Counted from the first letter of the stretch, positions 47,213 to 56,874 are shown. The stretch: DNA of 64,000 bases from Anaerobiospirillum sp. NML120449 (GCF_023051105.1 NZ_JALKIL010000014.1:34710-98709), one strand, 5' to 3'. Numbers and translations are program-made. The notes: generated by a model from the sequence alone, not told the origin.

Positions 47213-49038
47213 CTATGGTCTTAAAGTTATCCCAAATTTCTCTGGTGCGACGCTGATGAGCATATCTTTAAGAGCGCGTCGGTCTACCTTGCCATTGGTA
47301 TTGAGCGGAAACTCTGGCACACAGAGCATGAATTTTGGCCTCATATAGTCAGGCAGAACCTGAGCCATTCTGTCTTTGATGCTTTCCATATCCTTATCAC
47401 TGCCACCCTCAATAAGTGCGGCCATGACAGTTACATCAAGTCCGTCATAAGTTTCATTGCAGGACACGGTCACTACTGCGTGCTCTGTGAGCATGGCCAG
47501 CTTTTCATCAACCTCATACAGGGAAATGCGGTAGCTGCCTACCTTGACCATATCGTCATTGCGTCCAATATAGTGCCAGCAGGTAAAGCCTTCACCTGCG
47601 CTGCCGTGCAGGCAGTCAGAGACTGCAGTGCCGGTGCTGGCCCTGACTATGTCGCCGGTACGGTACCAGCGGCTGCCATTACGCTCTATAAAAGCATTAC
47701 TGTTTTTTGCCTCGTTGTGCCAGTACCCGGCTGTTACCTGATCGCCGCCAATCAGCAGCTCTCCAGCTGCTCCTGCAGCGACAGGTGCAAGATGCTCATC
47801 AACAGCCAGCAGTTCGACGCCAGTAAACGCACGGCCCAGAGGTACTATGGTGTACTCAAGGCTGTCATCTTCGAGATCAGCTGGTAATACCTCGTAGCCG
47901 CTTACAGCAACAGTAGCTTCGGTAGGTCCGTAGGTGTTGATAAGCCTTGCTGAGGGAGCCATTTTATGAAGCTGACGCAGCTGATGGAACCACAGCGCCT
48001 CGCCAATCAGGATACACATACGCAGTGATGGCAGTTTTATTCTGTCAACGACTCTTATTCTGTGCATGTAAGAAATCATTGATGGAGAGGCATGAAGAAC
48101 CGTAATTGCATTGTCCAGCAGATACTTGTGAGGCGCTGCTCTGTCCCTGTCAGATGGACAGACCAGAGTTGCACCGCTGATGATGGAGCAGAGCACATCC
48201 TGCAGACTGATATCAAAAGTAATTTCTGCAAAATGTGAAAAGACATCGTCACTGCCAAACTGGTACATCTTAAGAATTCTGGTCAGATAAACAGCGTAAT
48301 TACCCTGCGTTACCATTACACCTTTAGGCTCGCCTGTAGTGCCTGAGGTGTAAAGAATATGCATGATATTGTCTGCATCGACCTCCGGAACTTTAAAGTC
48401 CACATCATCTGCGGCCACGGCTTTAAAGTCAGGCAGAGTCACCAGTCGTGCTCTGAACAACTCGACCTTGCCAGATGTACCAGCCATGTCAGCAGTTGCA
48501 GCCGCGTCGGCTGCTTCGCCTGCTTTGGCTGATTCACCCTCATTGACTGATTCACCAGCACTGGCTAATAGCTGCAGTTGCTGGTCCAGTGCCTCATTAA
48601 CAGCTATGACTGCTGACTCAGACGCAATAAAGGTGAGCCTGCTTATTTGCTCTGCAGACAGATAATCAAGCACGGTCTTTACCACGTCACCGGCATATTC
48701 ACTGTCAATAAAGACGTGAGTACATGCCGAGTGCTCGATGATGAAAGCATTCTTGAGTGCAGGAAAACGTGGATTAAGGGGAGCTGCTGTGATGCCACTG
48801 AGAAGTGAGCCCAGCAGAGACTGATAAGTCTCAAAGGTACCACGGGTATACAGAGCAATCCGCCCGGCATTTAGATGCTTTACAAAAGAGGCAAAAGTGA
48901 ATACTGCTTGCCTAAGCTCTGTGTAGCTGTATCTGCTCCCTTTAACAATAAGGGCACAATCCCGTTTACCCCCCCCCCCATTGATAAACCATTATATATG
49001 AATTCAGGAATGCTTTTTCCTGACTCTATTTCAGACAT
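47213..49038 (-). pseudogene. Adenylation enzyme 4, switched off by an 11-G tract (phase-variable candidate)
   Basis: The gene starts at ATG 49038 (AAGGA upstream) and reads MSEIESGKSIPEFIYNGLSM before an 11-G run. With eleven G the frame shifts and stops at 48880 after 52 codons. With nine G, as in its neighbour, it would join the intact 1.7-kb frame that runs to 47213. I walked the codons between the tract and 48685 and found no other stop. The body has all ANL motifs (YTSGTTGEPKGVMVTQGN, NTYGPTEATVAV, SRWYRTGDIV, NTNGKVDRRALK) and is nearly identical to enzyme 5. So this is probably a functional gene in an 'off' state, not a decayed one. A GTG at 48685 could start a protein lacking the first ~117 residues. 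Confidence 0.85.
48969..48979 (-). repeat. Poly-G tract (11 G on the coding strand)
   Basis: Eleven C on the plus strand within codons 20-23 of adenylation gene 4. The length puts the gene out of frame. Tracts of this size are typical slipped-strand phase switches. Confidence 0.95.
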
Positions 49039-49181
49039 CAATTTTCCTTATTCATTTTTCAAAGCGTTCAATTGCATAACCGACCGACACACGGACAGTA
49101 TACAGGTGTGGCGAAGTGACTTCATGAACGCAAATGATCAACTTTTGAGCCATAGACCTAAAGGTACCTTTGCTCAATATG

Positions 49182-50987
49182 CTACGGTCTTAAAGTTAAT
49201 CCAAACTTCTCTGGTGCGTTGCTGATGAGCATATCTTTAAGAGAGCGTCGGTCTACCTTGCCATTGGTATTGAGCGGAAACTCTGGCACACAGAGCATGA
49301 ATTTTGGCCTCATATAGTCAGGCAGAACCTGAGCCATTCTGTCTTTGATGCTTTCAATCTCCTTATCAGTGCCACCCTCAATAAGAGCGGCCATGACAGT
49401 AAAATCAAGTCCGTCATAAGTTTCATTGCAGGACACGGTCACTACTGCGTGCTCTGTGAGCATGGCCAGCTTTTCATCAACCTCATACAGGGAAATGCGA
49501 TAGCTGCCTACCTTGACCATATCGTCATTGCGTCCAATATAGTGCCAGCAGGTAAAGCCTTCACCTGCGCTGCCGTGCAGGCAGTCAGCGAGTACAGTGC
49601 CGTTGCTGGCCCTGACTATGTCGCCGGTACGGTACCAGCGGCTGCCATTACGCTCTATAAAAGCATTGCTGTTTTTTGCCTCATTGTGCCAGTACCCTGC
49701 TGTTACCTGATCGCCGCCAATAAGCAGCTCTCCAGCTGCTCCTGCAGCTACAGGTGCAAGATGCTCATCAACAGCCAGCAGTTCGACGCCAGTAAAGGCA
49801 CGGCCCAGAGGCACTATGGTGTACTCAAGGCTGTCATCTTCGAGATCAGCTGGAAATACCTCGTAGCCGCTTACAGCAACAGTAGCCTCGGTAGGTCCGT
49901 AGGTGTTGATAAGCCTTGCTGAGGGGGCCATTTTATGAAGCTGACGCAGCTGATGGAACCAAAGCGCCTCGCCAATCAGGATACACATACGCAGTGATGG
50001 CAGTTTTATTCTGTCAACGACCCTTATTCTGTGCATGTAAGAAATCATTGATGGAGAGGTATGAAGAACCGTAATCCCATTGTCCAGCATATACTTGTGC
50101 GGCGCTGCTCTGTCCCTGTTAGATGGACATACCAGAGTTGCACCGCATATGATGGAGCAGAGCACATCCTGCAGACTCATATCAAAGGTAATCTCTGCAA
50201 AATGTGAAAATACATCGTCACTGCCAAACTGGTACATCTTAAGAATTCTGGTCAGATAAACAGCGTAATTACCCTGCGTTACCATTACACCTTTAGGCTC
50301 GCCTGTAGTGCCTGAGGTGTAAAGAATATGCATGATATTGTCTGCATCGACCTCAGGAACTTTAAAGTCCACATCAACTGCGGCCCCGGCTTTAAAGTCA
50401 GGCAGAGCCACCAGTCGTTCTCTGAACAACTTGACCTTGCCAGACGTACCAGCCATGTCAGCAGTTGCAGCCGCGTCGGCTGCTTCAGCTGCTTTGGCTG
50501 ATTCACCCGCATTGGCTGATAGCTGCAGTTGCTGGTCCAGTGCACCATTAACAGCTGTGACAGCTGGCTCAGACGCAATAAAGGTGAGCCTGCTTATTTG
50601 CTCTGCTGGCAGGTGTTCAAGCACGGTCTTTACCACGTCATCGGCACATTCACTGTCAATAAAGACGTGGGTACATGCCGAGTGCTCGATGATGAAAGCA
50701 TTTTTAAGGGCAGGAAAACGTGGATTAAGGGGAACTGTTGTGATGCCACTGAGAAGTGAACCCAGCAGAGACTGATAAGTCTCAAAGGTACCACGGGTAT
50801 ACAGAGCAATCCGCCCGGCATTAAGATGCTTTACAAAAGAGGCAAAAGTGAATACTGCTTTCCTAAGCTCTGTGTAGCTGTATCTGTTTCCTTCAACAAT
50901 CAGGGCGCAATTTTGTTTACCCCCCCCCATTGATAAACTGTTATATATGCGTTCAGGAACGCTCTGTCCTGAGGCTATGGTATGCAT
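49182..50987 (-). CDS. Stand-alone AMP-forming adenylation enzyme 5 (9-G tract, frame intact)
   Basis: 601 residues from ATG 50987 (CGGAG, spacing 6); the frame opens further upstream at 51074 without a site. N-terminus MHTIASGQSVPERIYNSLSM, then three Gly codons from the 9-G run. ANL motifs are complete: YTSGTTGEPKGVMVTQGN, HFAEITFDMSLQDVL, NTYGPTEATVAV, SRWYRTGDIV, YIGRNDDMVKVGSYRI, NTNGKVDRRSLK. It is a recent tandem duplicate of gene 4; the two differ by scattered substitutions, a ~6-residue length change in the Ala/Glu-rich linker (~150-175) and the G-tract length. Motifs around the substrate pocket look the same, so both probably activate the same acid. Gain or loss of one or two G would silence this copy too. 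Confidence 0.9.
   Translation of the reverse strand: MHTIASGQSVPERIYNSLSMGGGKQNCALIVEGNRYSYTELRKAVFTFASFVKHLNAGRIALYTRGTFETYQSLLGSLLSGITTVPLNPRFPALKNAFIIEHSACTHVFIDSECADDVVKTVLEHLPAEQISRLTFIASEPAVTAVNGALDQQLQLSANAGESAKAAEAADAAATADMAGTSGKVKLFRERLVALPDFKAGAAVDVDFKVPEVDADNIMHILYTSGTTGEPKGVMVTQGNYAVYLTRILKMYQFGSDDVFSHFAEITFDMSLQDVLCSIICGATLVCPSNRDRAAPHKYMLDNGITVLHTSPSMISYMHRIRVVDRIKLPSLRMCILIGEALWFHQLRQLHKMAPSARLINTYGPTEATVAVSGYEVFPADLEDDSLEYTIVPLGRAFTGVELLAVDEHLAPVAAGAAGELLIGGDQVTAGYWHNEAKNSNAFIERNGSRWYRTGDIVRASNGTVLADCLHGSAGEGFTCWHYIGRNDDMVKVGSYRISLYEVDEKLAMLTEHAVVTVSCNETYDGLDFTVMAALIEGGTDKEIESIKDRMAQVLPDYMRPKFMLCVPEFPLNTNGKVDRRSLKDMLISNAPEKFGLTLRP
50920..50928 (-). repeat. Poly-G tract (9 G on the coding strand)
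   Basis: Nine C on the plus strand at codons 20-23 of adenylation gene 5, at the same place as the 11-base tract of gene 4. This length keeps the frame open. Confidence 0.95.
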
Positions 50988-51603
50988 AAATGCTCCGTTA
51001 AAAGGTGGGATATTTGCCCTGTTTATCAAAATCTGACTGTATTTCACTATTGCTACCTGGCCAGTGGGCCCCATTCAGACTGATACTATGTATAAGCTTA
51101 AATATCAGCACTGACTGCAAAGCTGCTGGAAAGTTGCAGGATATTGAAATGCGAGTATAAACTTTCTTACTAAACCCGTAAAGAGAGTATCCTGGCGTAT
51201 AAAAGCTGATAAGAGATCCAGCCTGAGACCAGGACCAGGCCATCCAGATTTAAACGCTCAACGGGCAAGTGACTTTAAACTCCCCAGCAGCCGGCATATT
51301 AAGCTGATAATGCTCTACAAAGCCGTTAGAACAACACATAATCTTGTTAGAACACGGTGCAAGGTCTTGTACAGTCGTGCACGTTGTTGTTAAGTCATAA
51401 AGTAGACTGAGATGCCCAACATTTAATGGGGTACAACCGGACTCAGGTCAGAAGAGAGCATGGCAGAGGGCTTTATGGCTGTATGACTGTTCCAGCACAG
51501 TGTCATGCCAAGTGCAGCATGCATGCCGGCGCCTGTACTCTATGCATGGCTGATATACTGGGCAGCGCCGGGCATTGCAGTTATGACGTGATGTCTTTAA
51601 CAG
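50988..51603. other. Intergenic region, 0.6 kb
   Basis: Contains the leader of adenylation gene 5 and no recognisable gene, repeat or terminator. Confidence 0.4.
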
Positions 51604-53472
51604 CTATGGGTTGAGTTTTATGCCGTACTCGTTCCTTGCCTTTTCAATGACCATGTTCTTGAGGGCAAGACGGTCTGTTTTGCGGTTGACGTTGCGCGGG
51701 AACTCTTCAATGCTGAAGAAGTGTCGTGGCTGCATGTATTTGCTGAGCTTTGAGCGCATTGCCTCATTGATGCTGGCCAGCTCCTCATCAGTTGCGCCCT
51801 CAAGAGCTGCAACGACTCTGGCCTCATCAAACTCTCCATTTCTTACAGTGCAGCGCATTACCTTGACTGGTCTGTCAGTCAGCTTGCCCAGCTGCTCCTC
51901 TACCTCGTAAAAAGAGACACGGTAGGTACCTACCTTCATCATGTCGTCATTACGGCCAATGTAGCGGTAGCAGGTAAAAGTTTCACCGGCCTTGCCATGC
52001 AGGCAGTCCTCAGTAATGGTTTCGGTGCCGGCTACCACCTGATCGCCTGTACGGTACCAGTTAACACCATCCTTTCTGAAGAAAGCAGCAGCATTACGTT
52101 CAGGGCTGTTGTAGTAACCTGAAGTAATCTGATTGCCACCCACGATAAGCTCACCAGGTGTTCCATCAGGGACAGGATTACCCTGCGCATCGGCTACATA
52201 AACCTGTACGCTGTCGAACATCCTGCCCAGAGGTACTATGCTGCGCGGACAGTCGTCCTTTTCAAGCTGTGAAAATGGAACATCGTAGTAGCAGAAGATG
52301 ACGGTGCACTCGGTCGGACCATAGGTGTTTAACAGTATTGAGTTTGGAAAGGTATTGTGGAACATTTTCAGATGATGCATCCACAGAGCCTCTCCGACAA
52401 AGATTGTCAGACGAAGGCTCTCAAACTTCTTTTTCTCCAGAACATGGATAGTGCTCAGATATGAGATTATGTGAGGTCCGGTATGCAGCACTGTGATCCT
52501 GTGATCATCAACATACTTATGGATTAGCATAAGATCGCGCTTATCCGGTATGACTACTGTACCGCCACATACCAGAGCGCAGGCAGTATCCTGAAGGCTG
52601 ATGTCAAAAGTGGACTCTGACAGTGAGCTGAAGACGTCAGTCTCCCTGAGCTGGTAGCGTCTCATGATCTGGTCAAAGTAAATTGAGTAATTGTCCCAGG
52701 TGACAGCAACACTCTTGGACTGACCAGTAGATCCTGAGGTAAACATGAAGTGCATGATGGCCTCAGTATCAAAATCCTCCCCAGGATACCAGCTGGTTTC
52801 CGGCATGCCGTCAGCTGTGAGTGGGCGCGGCTCAAAAACCATGAGCTTGCTCTTCATGGCATCAATGCGCTCACTGATGTCAGGTATCTGTGCTGTCAGT
52901 ACGCTCTCGTCCGATTTGCTCTGTGTTGCCTGAGCAGTGCTGTCCGCTGCCTGGTGCAAAATTGCTGCTTCAGAACTTTGAGACAGGGCTGATCTGACAG
53001 CTGTGTCGCGTAACTCATCAAGTGCTTTAACTGTTGCTTTGACGCCATCTGCCAGGGCAAGGAAGGAAAGAGAGCTGATCTTTTCAGGGGACAGCTGAGT
53101 AACGACTGAGCTGACAGCCCGCTCGGCAGCGTCTTCATCAATGAAAATATGAGTAAGCTCAGAGTGGCTGATGATAAAGCCATTACGCGGATCAGCAAAT
53201 TCCGGATTAAGCGGAACGTTGGAGATATTGCTCAAGATTGAAGCCAGAACAGCAACACTGCCAAAATAGCTGTGACGGGCATAGATTCCCAGTCTAATTC
53301 CAGGCACACTACGCAGTTGACTGATGGTTGCAGCGAAGCTGAATACATCATTTCTCAGCTGAGTGTAGGATACATTATTGTCCTTATAAACAAGAGCGGT
53401 CTTGTCGCCGCCCTTTTCCAGGGACTTATAGAGCCTTTCGTGGAAGTTTGGGATTTCCTTTGACAGAGACAT
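51604..53472 (-). CDS. Stand-alone AMP-forming adenylation enzyme 6, with divergent core motifs
   Basis: 622 residues from ATG 53472 (AAGGA upstream). The ANL layout is clear, but several core positions differ: A3 reads FTSGSTGQSKSVAVTWDN (Pro and Gly of 'PKG' are Ser), A4 begins SLSESTFDISLQDTA (others HFAE), A5 is NTYGPTECTVIF, A7 is NWYRTGDQV, A8 is YIGRNDDMMKVGTYRV, and A10 is NVNRKTDRLALK (the usual Gly is Arg; the catalytic Lys remains). A Ser/Gln/Ala-rich linker lies before A3. It directly follows the AAC(3)-type gene at 53694 (0.2 kb), mirroring enzyme 2 in unit A, and probably serves the carrier at 55000. It may be active with altered ATP handling or be a specialised non-canonical member. 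Confidence 0.87.
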   Translation of the reverse strand: MSLSKEIPNFHERLYKSLEKGGDKTALVYKDNNVSYTQLRNDVFSFAATISQLRSVPGIRLGIYARHSYFGSVAVLASILSNISNVPLNPEFADPRNGFIISHSELTHIFIDEDAAERAVSSVVTQLSPEKISSLSFLALADGVKATVKALDELRDTAVRSALSQSSEAAILHQAADSTAQATQSKSDESVLTAQIPDISERIDAMKSKLMVFEPRPLTADGMPETSWYPGEDFDTEAIMHFMFTSGSTGQSKSVAVTWDNYSIYFDQIMRRYQLRETDVFSSLSESTFDISLQDTACALVCGGTVVIPDKRDLMLIHKYVDDHRITVLHTGPHIISYLSTIHVLEKKKFESLRLTIFVGEALWMHHLKMFHNTFPNSILLNTYGPTECTVIFCYYDVPFSQLEKDDCPRSIVPLGRMFDSVQVYVADAQGNPVPDGTPGELIVGGNQITSGYYNSPERNAAAFFRKDGVNWYRTGDQVVAGTETITEDCLHGKAGETFTCYRYIGRNDDMMKVGTYRVSFYEVEEQLGKLTDRPVKVMRCTVRNGEFDEARVVAALEGATDEELASINEAMRSKLSKYMQPRHFFSIEEFPRNVNRKTDRLALKNMVIEKARNEYGIKLNP

Positions 53473-53693
53473 TATGTTTCCTTGATTGAGTAAACCTGTA
53501 AAGTTATCTGTGGGACGGTCAATACAGCCTCACATGCAGCAATGGCGTTTGTGATTATAAATATATAAATGCTAACCAAAACGGCTTATTTTCGGGCAAT
53601 TATACAGAAAACAGCGCAGGGAACAATCACATCTGAACAGAACAGTTTTCGACTGAAATACTGTCTGGCTGTACCTGAAACCCTTTGAATTTC

Positions 53694-54806
53694 TTATTTC
53701 CACCTGTCGTTGAGATCAGCTACCAGATATGTACGAATATCCATATCGCACTCCTCAACCATTCCTGATTTCAGAGCAAGCAGCTCTTTATCGGAAAGCT
53801 CAGGTCCAGTGCAGTACCACAAGGGATCTTCACGATTGCACTTCTCGATATTGGCAATCATGTACTCAAGAGATGCGCATATCATCCATGATGCTCCCAG
53901 AGGCAGGTAAACACAGCTCTCCGGGCCGGTATCAAAGTCAGGCCACCTGCACAGAGCCTGGAAGCACTTACGCTTATCCGCTACTGTATTAGGGCAGAAA
54001 ACTCGCACATAGTAATAGCAGGTGTAATCTTCGGCATCCATATCCCAGCTGCCGTTAAAGCGTGTTTTAACCTTTCCTGTAAAAGATTTTAGAAAGCGAT
54101 ATGCATTACCGTCACGACGCTCCACATTATGTATAAAGGTCATGTAATAGCACCAGCCCAGCATGACATAACGGGCCTTTCTTGCCAGCAGGAATGAGGT
54201 TATAGAGGGTTCATCAAAGCGCAGACAGTCATTAGTAAAGCTCAGTGTACGCACCAGATTGTACTGTGACACCTCAGGAGGTGCTGGCCAGCAGCATTCA
54301 TCATTTTCAGCGCAGCTGTCAGATCCTGAGTTAGGAGCATTTTCAAGACAGGAAAAAGGAAACAATCCTGCCTGAACTGCAGCTCCTTTGTAATTTTGAC
54401 TGAGTCTTGAGCGCTGATATTGTTCAAACAGTCTGAGATCGTGGAGTGTCACCAGCATATAGGAAAATACCGGGTCGACAGTGCGCACACCAATGCCATT
54501 ATCAATACAGTAATTGGCAATCACATTTACAGTACTGCGTGTTGTCCAGGGATCAAAATCCTTACCATCACAAAAGGAGTAGGTATAGGCGGTTATGACA
54601 AGAATGCCATTTTCTCCCAGAACTCTGAACAGGGCATCGAGGTAGAAATGGCAGATGTGCTCTCCGTTGAGCTCTGGAACGCCAAAGTCCATGATACTGC
54701 TGTATATCACTGCAGTATCTCCTTCTTTGAGCCCGCCTTTCAAAAGATTGTCGATGAGATCCTGTTTAGTCCAGCGCTTCTTACTGTCTGTGGCTTCAAG
54801 GGTCAT
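53694..54806 (-). CDS. AAC(3)-family N-acyltransferase-like protein, copy B
   Basis: 370 residues from ATG 54806 (AAAGG upstream), a paralogue of the protein at 41170. Matching segments: DLIDNLLKGGLKEGDTAVIY, ITAYTYSFCDGKDFDPWTTR, NVIANYCIDNGIGVRTVDPV, MLGWCYYMTFIHNVERRD (His-x-x-Glu kept), SFTGKVKTRFNGSWDMDA, then a C-terminal CTGPELSDKELLALKSG. As in copy A, the family's Arg-Ser-x-His-Pro is Arg-Thr-Val-Asp-Pro. The linker near ~155-185 is Ser/Cys/Glu-rich and unlike copy A. It is divergent from the carrier gene at 55000 with 193 bp between them. The expected role is transfer of a carrier-bound acyl group to an amine. Confidence 0.85.
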   Translation of the reverse strand: MTLEATDSKKRWTKQDLIDNLLKGGLKEGDTAVIYSSIMDFGVPELNGEHICHFYLDALFRVLGENGILVITAYTYSFCDGKDFDPWTTRSTVNVIANYCIDNGIGVRTVDPVFSYMLVTLHDLRLFEQYQRSRLSQNYKGAAVQAGLFPFSCLENAPNSGSDSCAENDECCWPAPPEVSQYNLVRTLSFTNDCLRFDEPSITSFLLARKARYVMLGWCYYMTFIHNVERRDGNAYRFLKSFTGKVKTRFNGSWDMDAEDYTCYYYVRVFCPNTVADKRKCFQALCRWPDFDTGPESCVYLPLGASWMICASLEYMIANIEKCNREDPLWYCTGPELSDKELLALKSGMVEECDMDIRTYLVADLNDRWK

Positions 54807-54936
54807 GTTCTTTTACCTTTGTCCCTGCATAAAGTTAAAATGCAAAAAAATCCGGAACAGTTTATACTTTCTGGCATAATAAGTTAACAGGCAAAATAGA
54901 TACATGACTGTCAAAACGTCAACACGTATGCCCAAG

Positions 54937-54965
54937 TTGTTTATCCTTGTGGTTAGCTTTAATAA
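54937..54965 (+). promoter_or_regulatory. Predicted sigma-70 promoter of the unit B carrier operon
   Basis: TTGTTT (54937-54942), a 17-bp spacer and TAATAA (54960-54965). Transcription would start near 54972, about 28 nt before the carrier ATG. Confidence 0.45.
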
Positions 54966-54999
54966 AAACTGCAGTACCTGTATGACAGGTTGAGAAATT

Positions 55000-55218
55000 T
55001 TGATGACTAAAGAAGAGTTCTACGCAATTTTTGAGCGTCTTACAGGAATAAAGGCTGAGGACAGCCTTGTCTATAATGATGAGCCCCGCTTTGACTCTGT
55101 TGCCATGGTCAGCCTTATTGCCGAGGTTGACGATAAGGGCTTCATTGTGGACATAGTGGATATTCTTGATTCTGAAAATCTGCTCGCTCTGTACCAGACA
55201 GTCAAACCTGCTGCCTGA
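55000..55218 (+). CDS. Stand-alone acyl/peptidyl carrier protein, unit B
   Basis: 72 acidic residues from the ATG at 55003 or the overlapping TTG/ATG at 55000 (upstream AGGTTGAG). The phosphopantetheine Ser is in PRFDSVAMVSLIAEVDDKG, closer to the usual Asp-Ser than in the unit A carrier, followed by VDIVDILDSENLLALYQTV. It is a paralogue of the carrier at 42874. The GNAT gene follows after 104 bp on the same strand, and the AAC(3)-type gene diverges from it. Its function is to carry a thioester-bound acyl or aminoacyl group between the adenylation enzyme and an acyltransferase. Confidence 0.85.
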   Translation: MMTKEEFYAIFERLTGIKAEDSLVYNDEPRFDSVAMVSLIAEVDDKGFIVDIVDILDSENLLALYQTVKPAA

Positions 55219-55322
55219 CCTGATATATCCTGAAAAGCGGATATTTCCTGAAACATGTATACACCCTGAAACGGGCTTTCACTCAAAGAAAGAACCTGCC
55301 ATCAACCAAGCATGGAGACAGC

Positions 55323-56462
55323 ATGCCAAGCAATAATCCATATCCTGATCTTTATGACTGCAGGGGTCTGCAGATTATGTACAGGGATACGGCCAATCAG
55401 CTGGTGACTCTGCCAGAGTTCTGGAGCCGGGATCACCTCAACTATCTTATTTACGTAGTTGAAGACCTGCAAGATGTAACTGAATGCCTGATTCCAGCGG
55501 ATATTTCTGATCTGACCTCTCAGTGCACAGTTATGCTGGCTTACGACTCTCAGGGAAAGATTATAGCTGACGGGTGGCTGCGAACCAGCCTCCTCATGCA
55601 TCTATGCTCTGTCAAGGGACATAATATCCTTAAAGGCTGGCAGACAAGAAAACTGGGCGACGGCACCTCAGAATACCCTCTTATCTATGAGCTGAGCAGT
55701 CAGCAGGTTGCTGATTTTATGGGACCGGCTGCCGATTATTTCCGCAGTCAGGGAGTTAGCCTCGACACAAGTGATAACTCCCGTCCTGCCTTGAGCATTT
55801 ATCTGCCCAAAGCCCTGGAGACCCCGGTTGATCCGGCGACCTGCTTTGCCCTGCACACAAAGACTACCCCTGATCAAACACAAATGTTCAGAGAGCTTCT
55901 GGCCGGCTTTATGGACTGTGCGTTCTCTCTTACCGGCAAGTCAATTCCGGTTGAGTATGCGCCAGGAACATATCCGCAGGGAGCACTGGATCTGGGCCCT
56001 GAAATGGTTACCCCTGAGCTTCTGGCCTCAGCAGGTCTTGATGAGACCTGTTTTCCAACCATGGATGAGGCTGAGTTCATCTATCAGCAATCATTCAACA
56101 AGTTTCCAGATGGCTATATCTACAACTACCTCAGTCACGATCTGGTATATGGGCGAATGGATCTGAAAACCCTTCTGGTGCTGCGCGACGAGGAGGGCAA
56201 GATTGAGATGTTTACGATTAACAAGCACCGCCGTCAGGGCTTTGGCTTTATCGATTATCTCATCAGAGTTCCTGAATCAAAGCACACTCATCTGGGAAGT
56301 AAGATGATGGACTTATTGATGCGTTATGCCCGCCTGCGTGGCTGGAAGTCAATAGCCCTGTGTCACGACAGTATGTCTCCTTTCCATGACAGCTACTACC
56401 GCTCTCTTGGATTTGACGACGCACCTGAGTACAACTGCATTACGTCATACGTAAAGCACTGA
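55323..56462 (+). CDS. GNAT-domain acyltransferase-like protein, unit B
   Basis: 379 residues from ATG 55323 (GGAG, spacing 5), very similar to the protein at 57852 (MPSNNPYPDLYDCRGLQIMY against MPTNNPYPDLYDFNGLEIMY) and more distantly to 43557. The N-terminal ~260 residues are the unnamed domain shared by all three (LVTLPEFWSRDHLNYLIYVV, TVMLAYDSQGKIIADGWLR, DPATCFALHTKTTPDQTQMF). The C-terminal GNAT part includes LLVLRDEEGKIEMFTINKH, RRQGFGFIDYLIRVPESK, the donor loop HTHLGSKMMDLLMRYARLRG and YRSLGFDDAPEYNCITSYV. Cytoplasmic. It probably transfers the acyl group held by the adjacent carrier, or edits it; which of these is not decidable from sequence. Confidence 0.82.
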   Translation: MPSNNPYPDLYDCRGLQIMYRDTANQLVTLPEFWSRDHLNYLIYVVEDLQDVTECLIPADISDLTSQCTVMLAYDSQGKIIADGWLRTSLLMHLCSVKGHNILKGWQTRKLGDGTSEYPLIYELSSQQVADFMGPAADYFRSQGVSLDTSDNSRPALSIYLPKALETPVDPATCFALHTKTTPDQTQMFRELLAGFMDCAFSLTGKSIPVEYAPGTYPQGALDLGPEMVTPELLASAGLDETCFPTMDEAEFIYQQSFNKFPDGYIYNYLSHDLVYGRMDLKTLLVLRDEEGKIEMFTINKHRRQGFGFIDYLIRVPESKHTHLGSKMMDLLMRYARLRGWKSIALCHDSMSPFHDSYYRSLGFDDAPEYNCITSYVKH

Positions 56463-56489
56463 CAGCGCATATGATCAACCGTTTAAGGT

Positions 56490-56665
56490 TGACCACTTTC
56501 GTTTGGAGCGTATCAGGTCGGCCCCTCGCATCGAGCCTTTCAGGTTTACAACCATAGTGTCGAGCGACTACGGTTTACCTCGCTTGTGTCGAGCGTTTCC
56601 GGCTCCCCACCCTTGTGTAGAGCGTTTCCGGTTTACCTCCATCGTGTAAAGTGCCTCAGGTCGAC
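56490..56665. repeat. Tandem repeat, about six copies of 27-29 bp
   Basis: CGAGC-type cores recur at 56505, 56532, 56561, 56590, 56619 and 56648, each followed by a 'TTTCCGGTTTACCTC'-like half. The later spacings are exactly 29 bp. Confidence 0.85.
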
Positions 56666-56874
56666 CATTTGGCTTAACAACTACAAGGTCGAGCATATCC
56701 TGGCACCTGGGCCCATGAGTCCAGGGCCCCTGCGCCCCTGGACTACTGCTGTCGCCACTGCAGTGAAATGTTATGCTCTCCATAATACAGCCCTTACGCT
56801 GCCGCCTGGCAGGTGCCGATCATGCAGGTGCAGCTTATGCTTATACTCCCTGGTTAAGGCCATGGGCACAGCAT

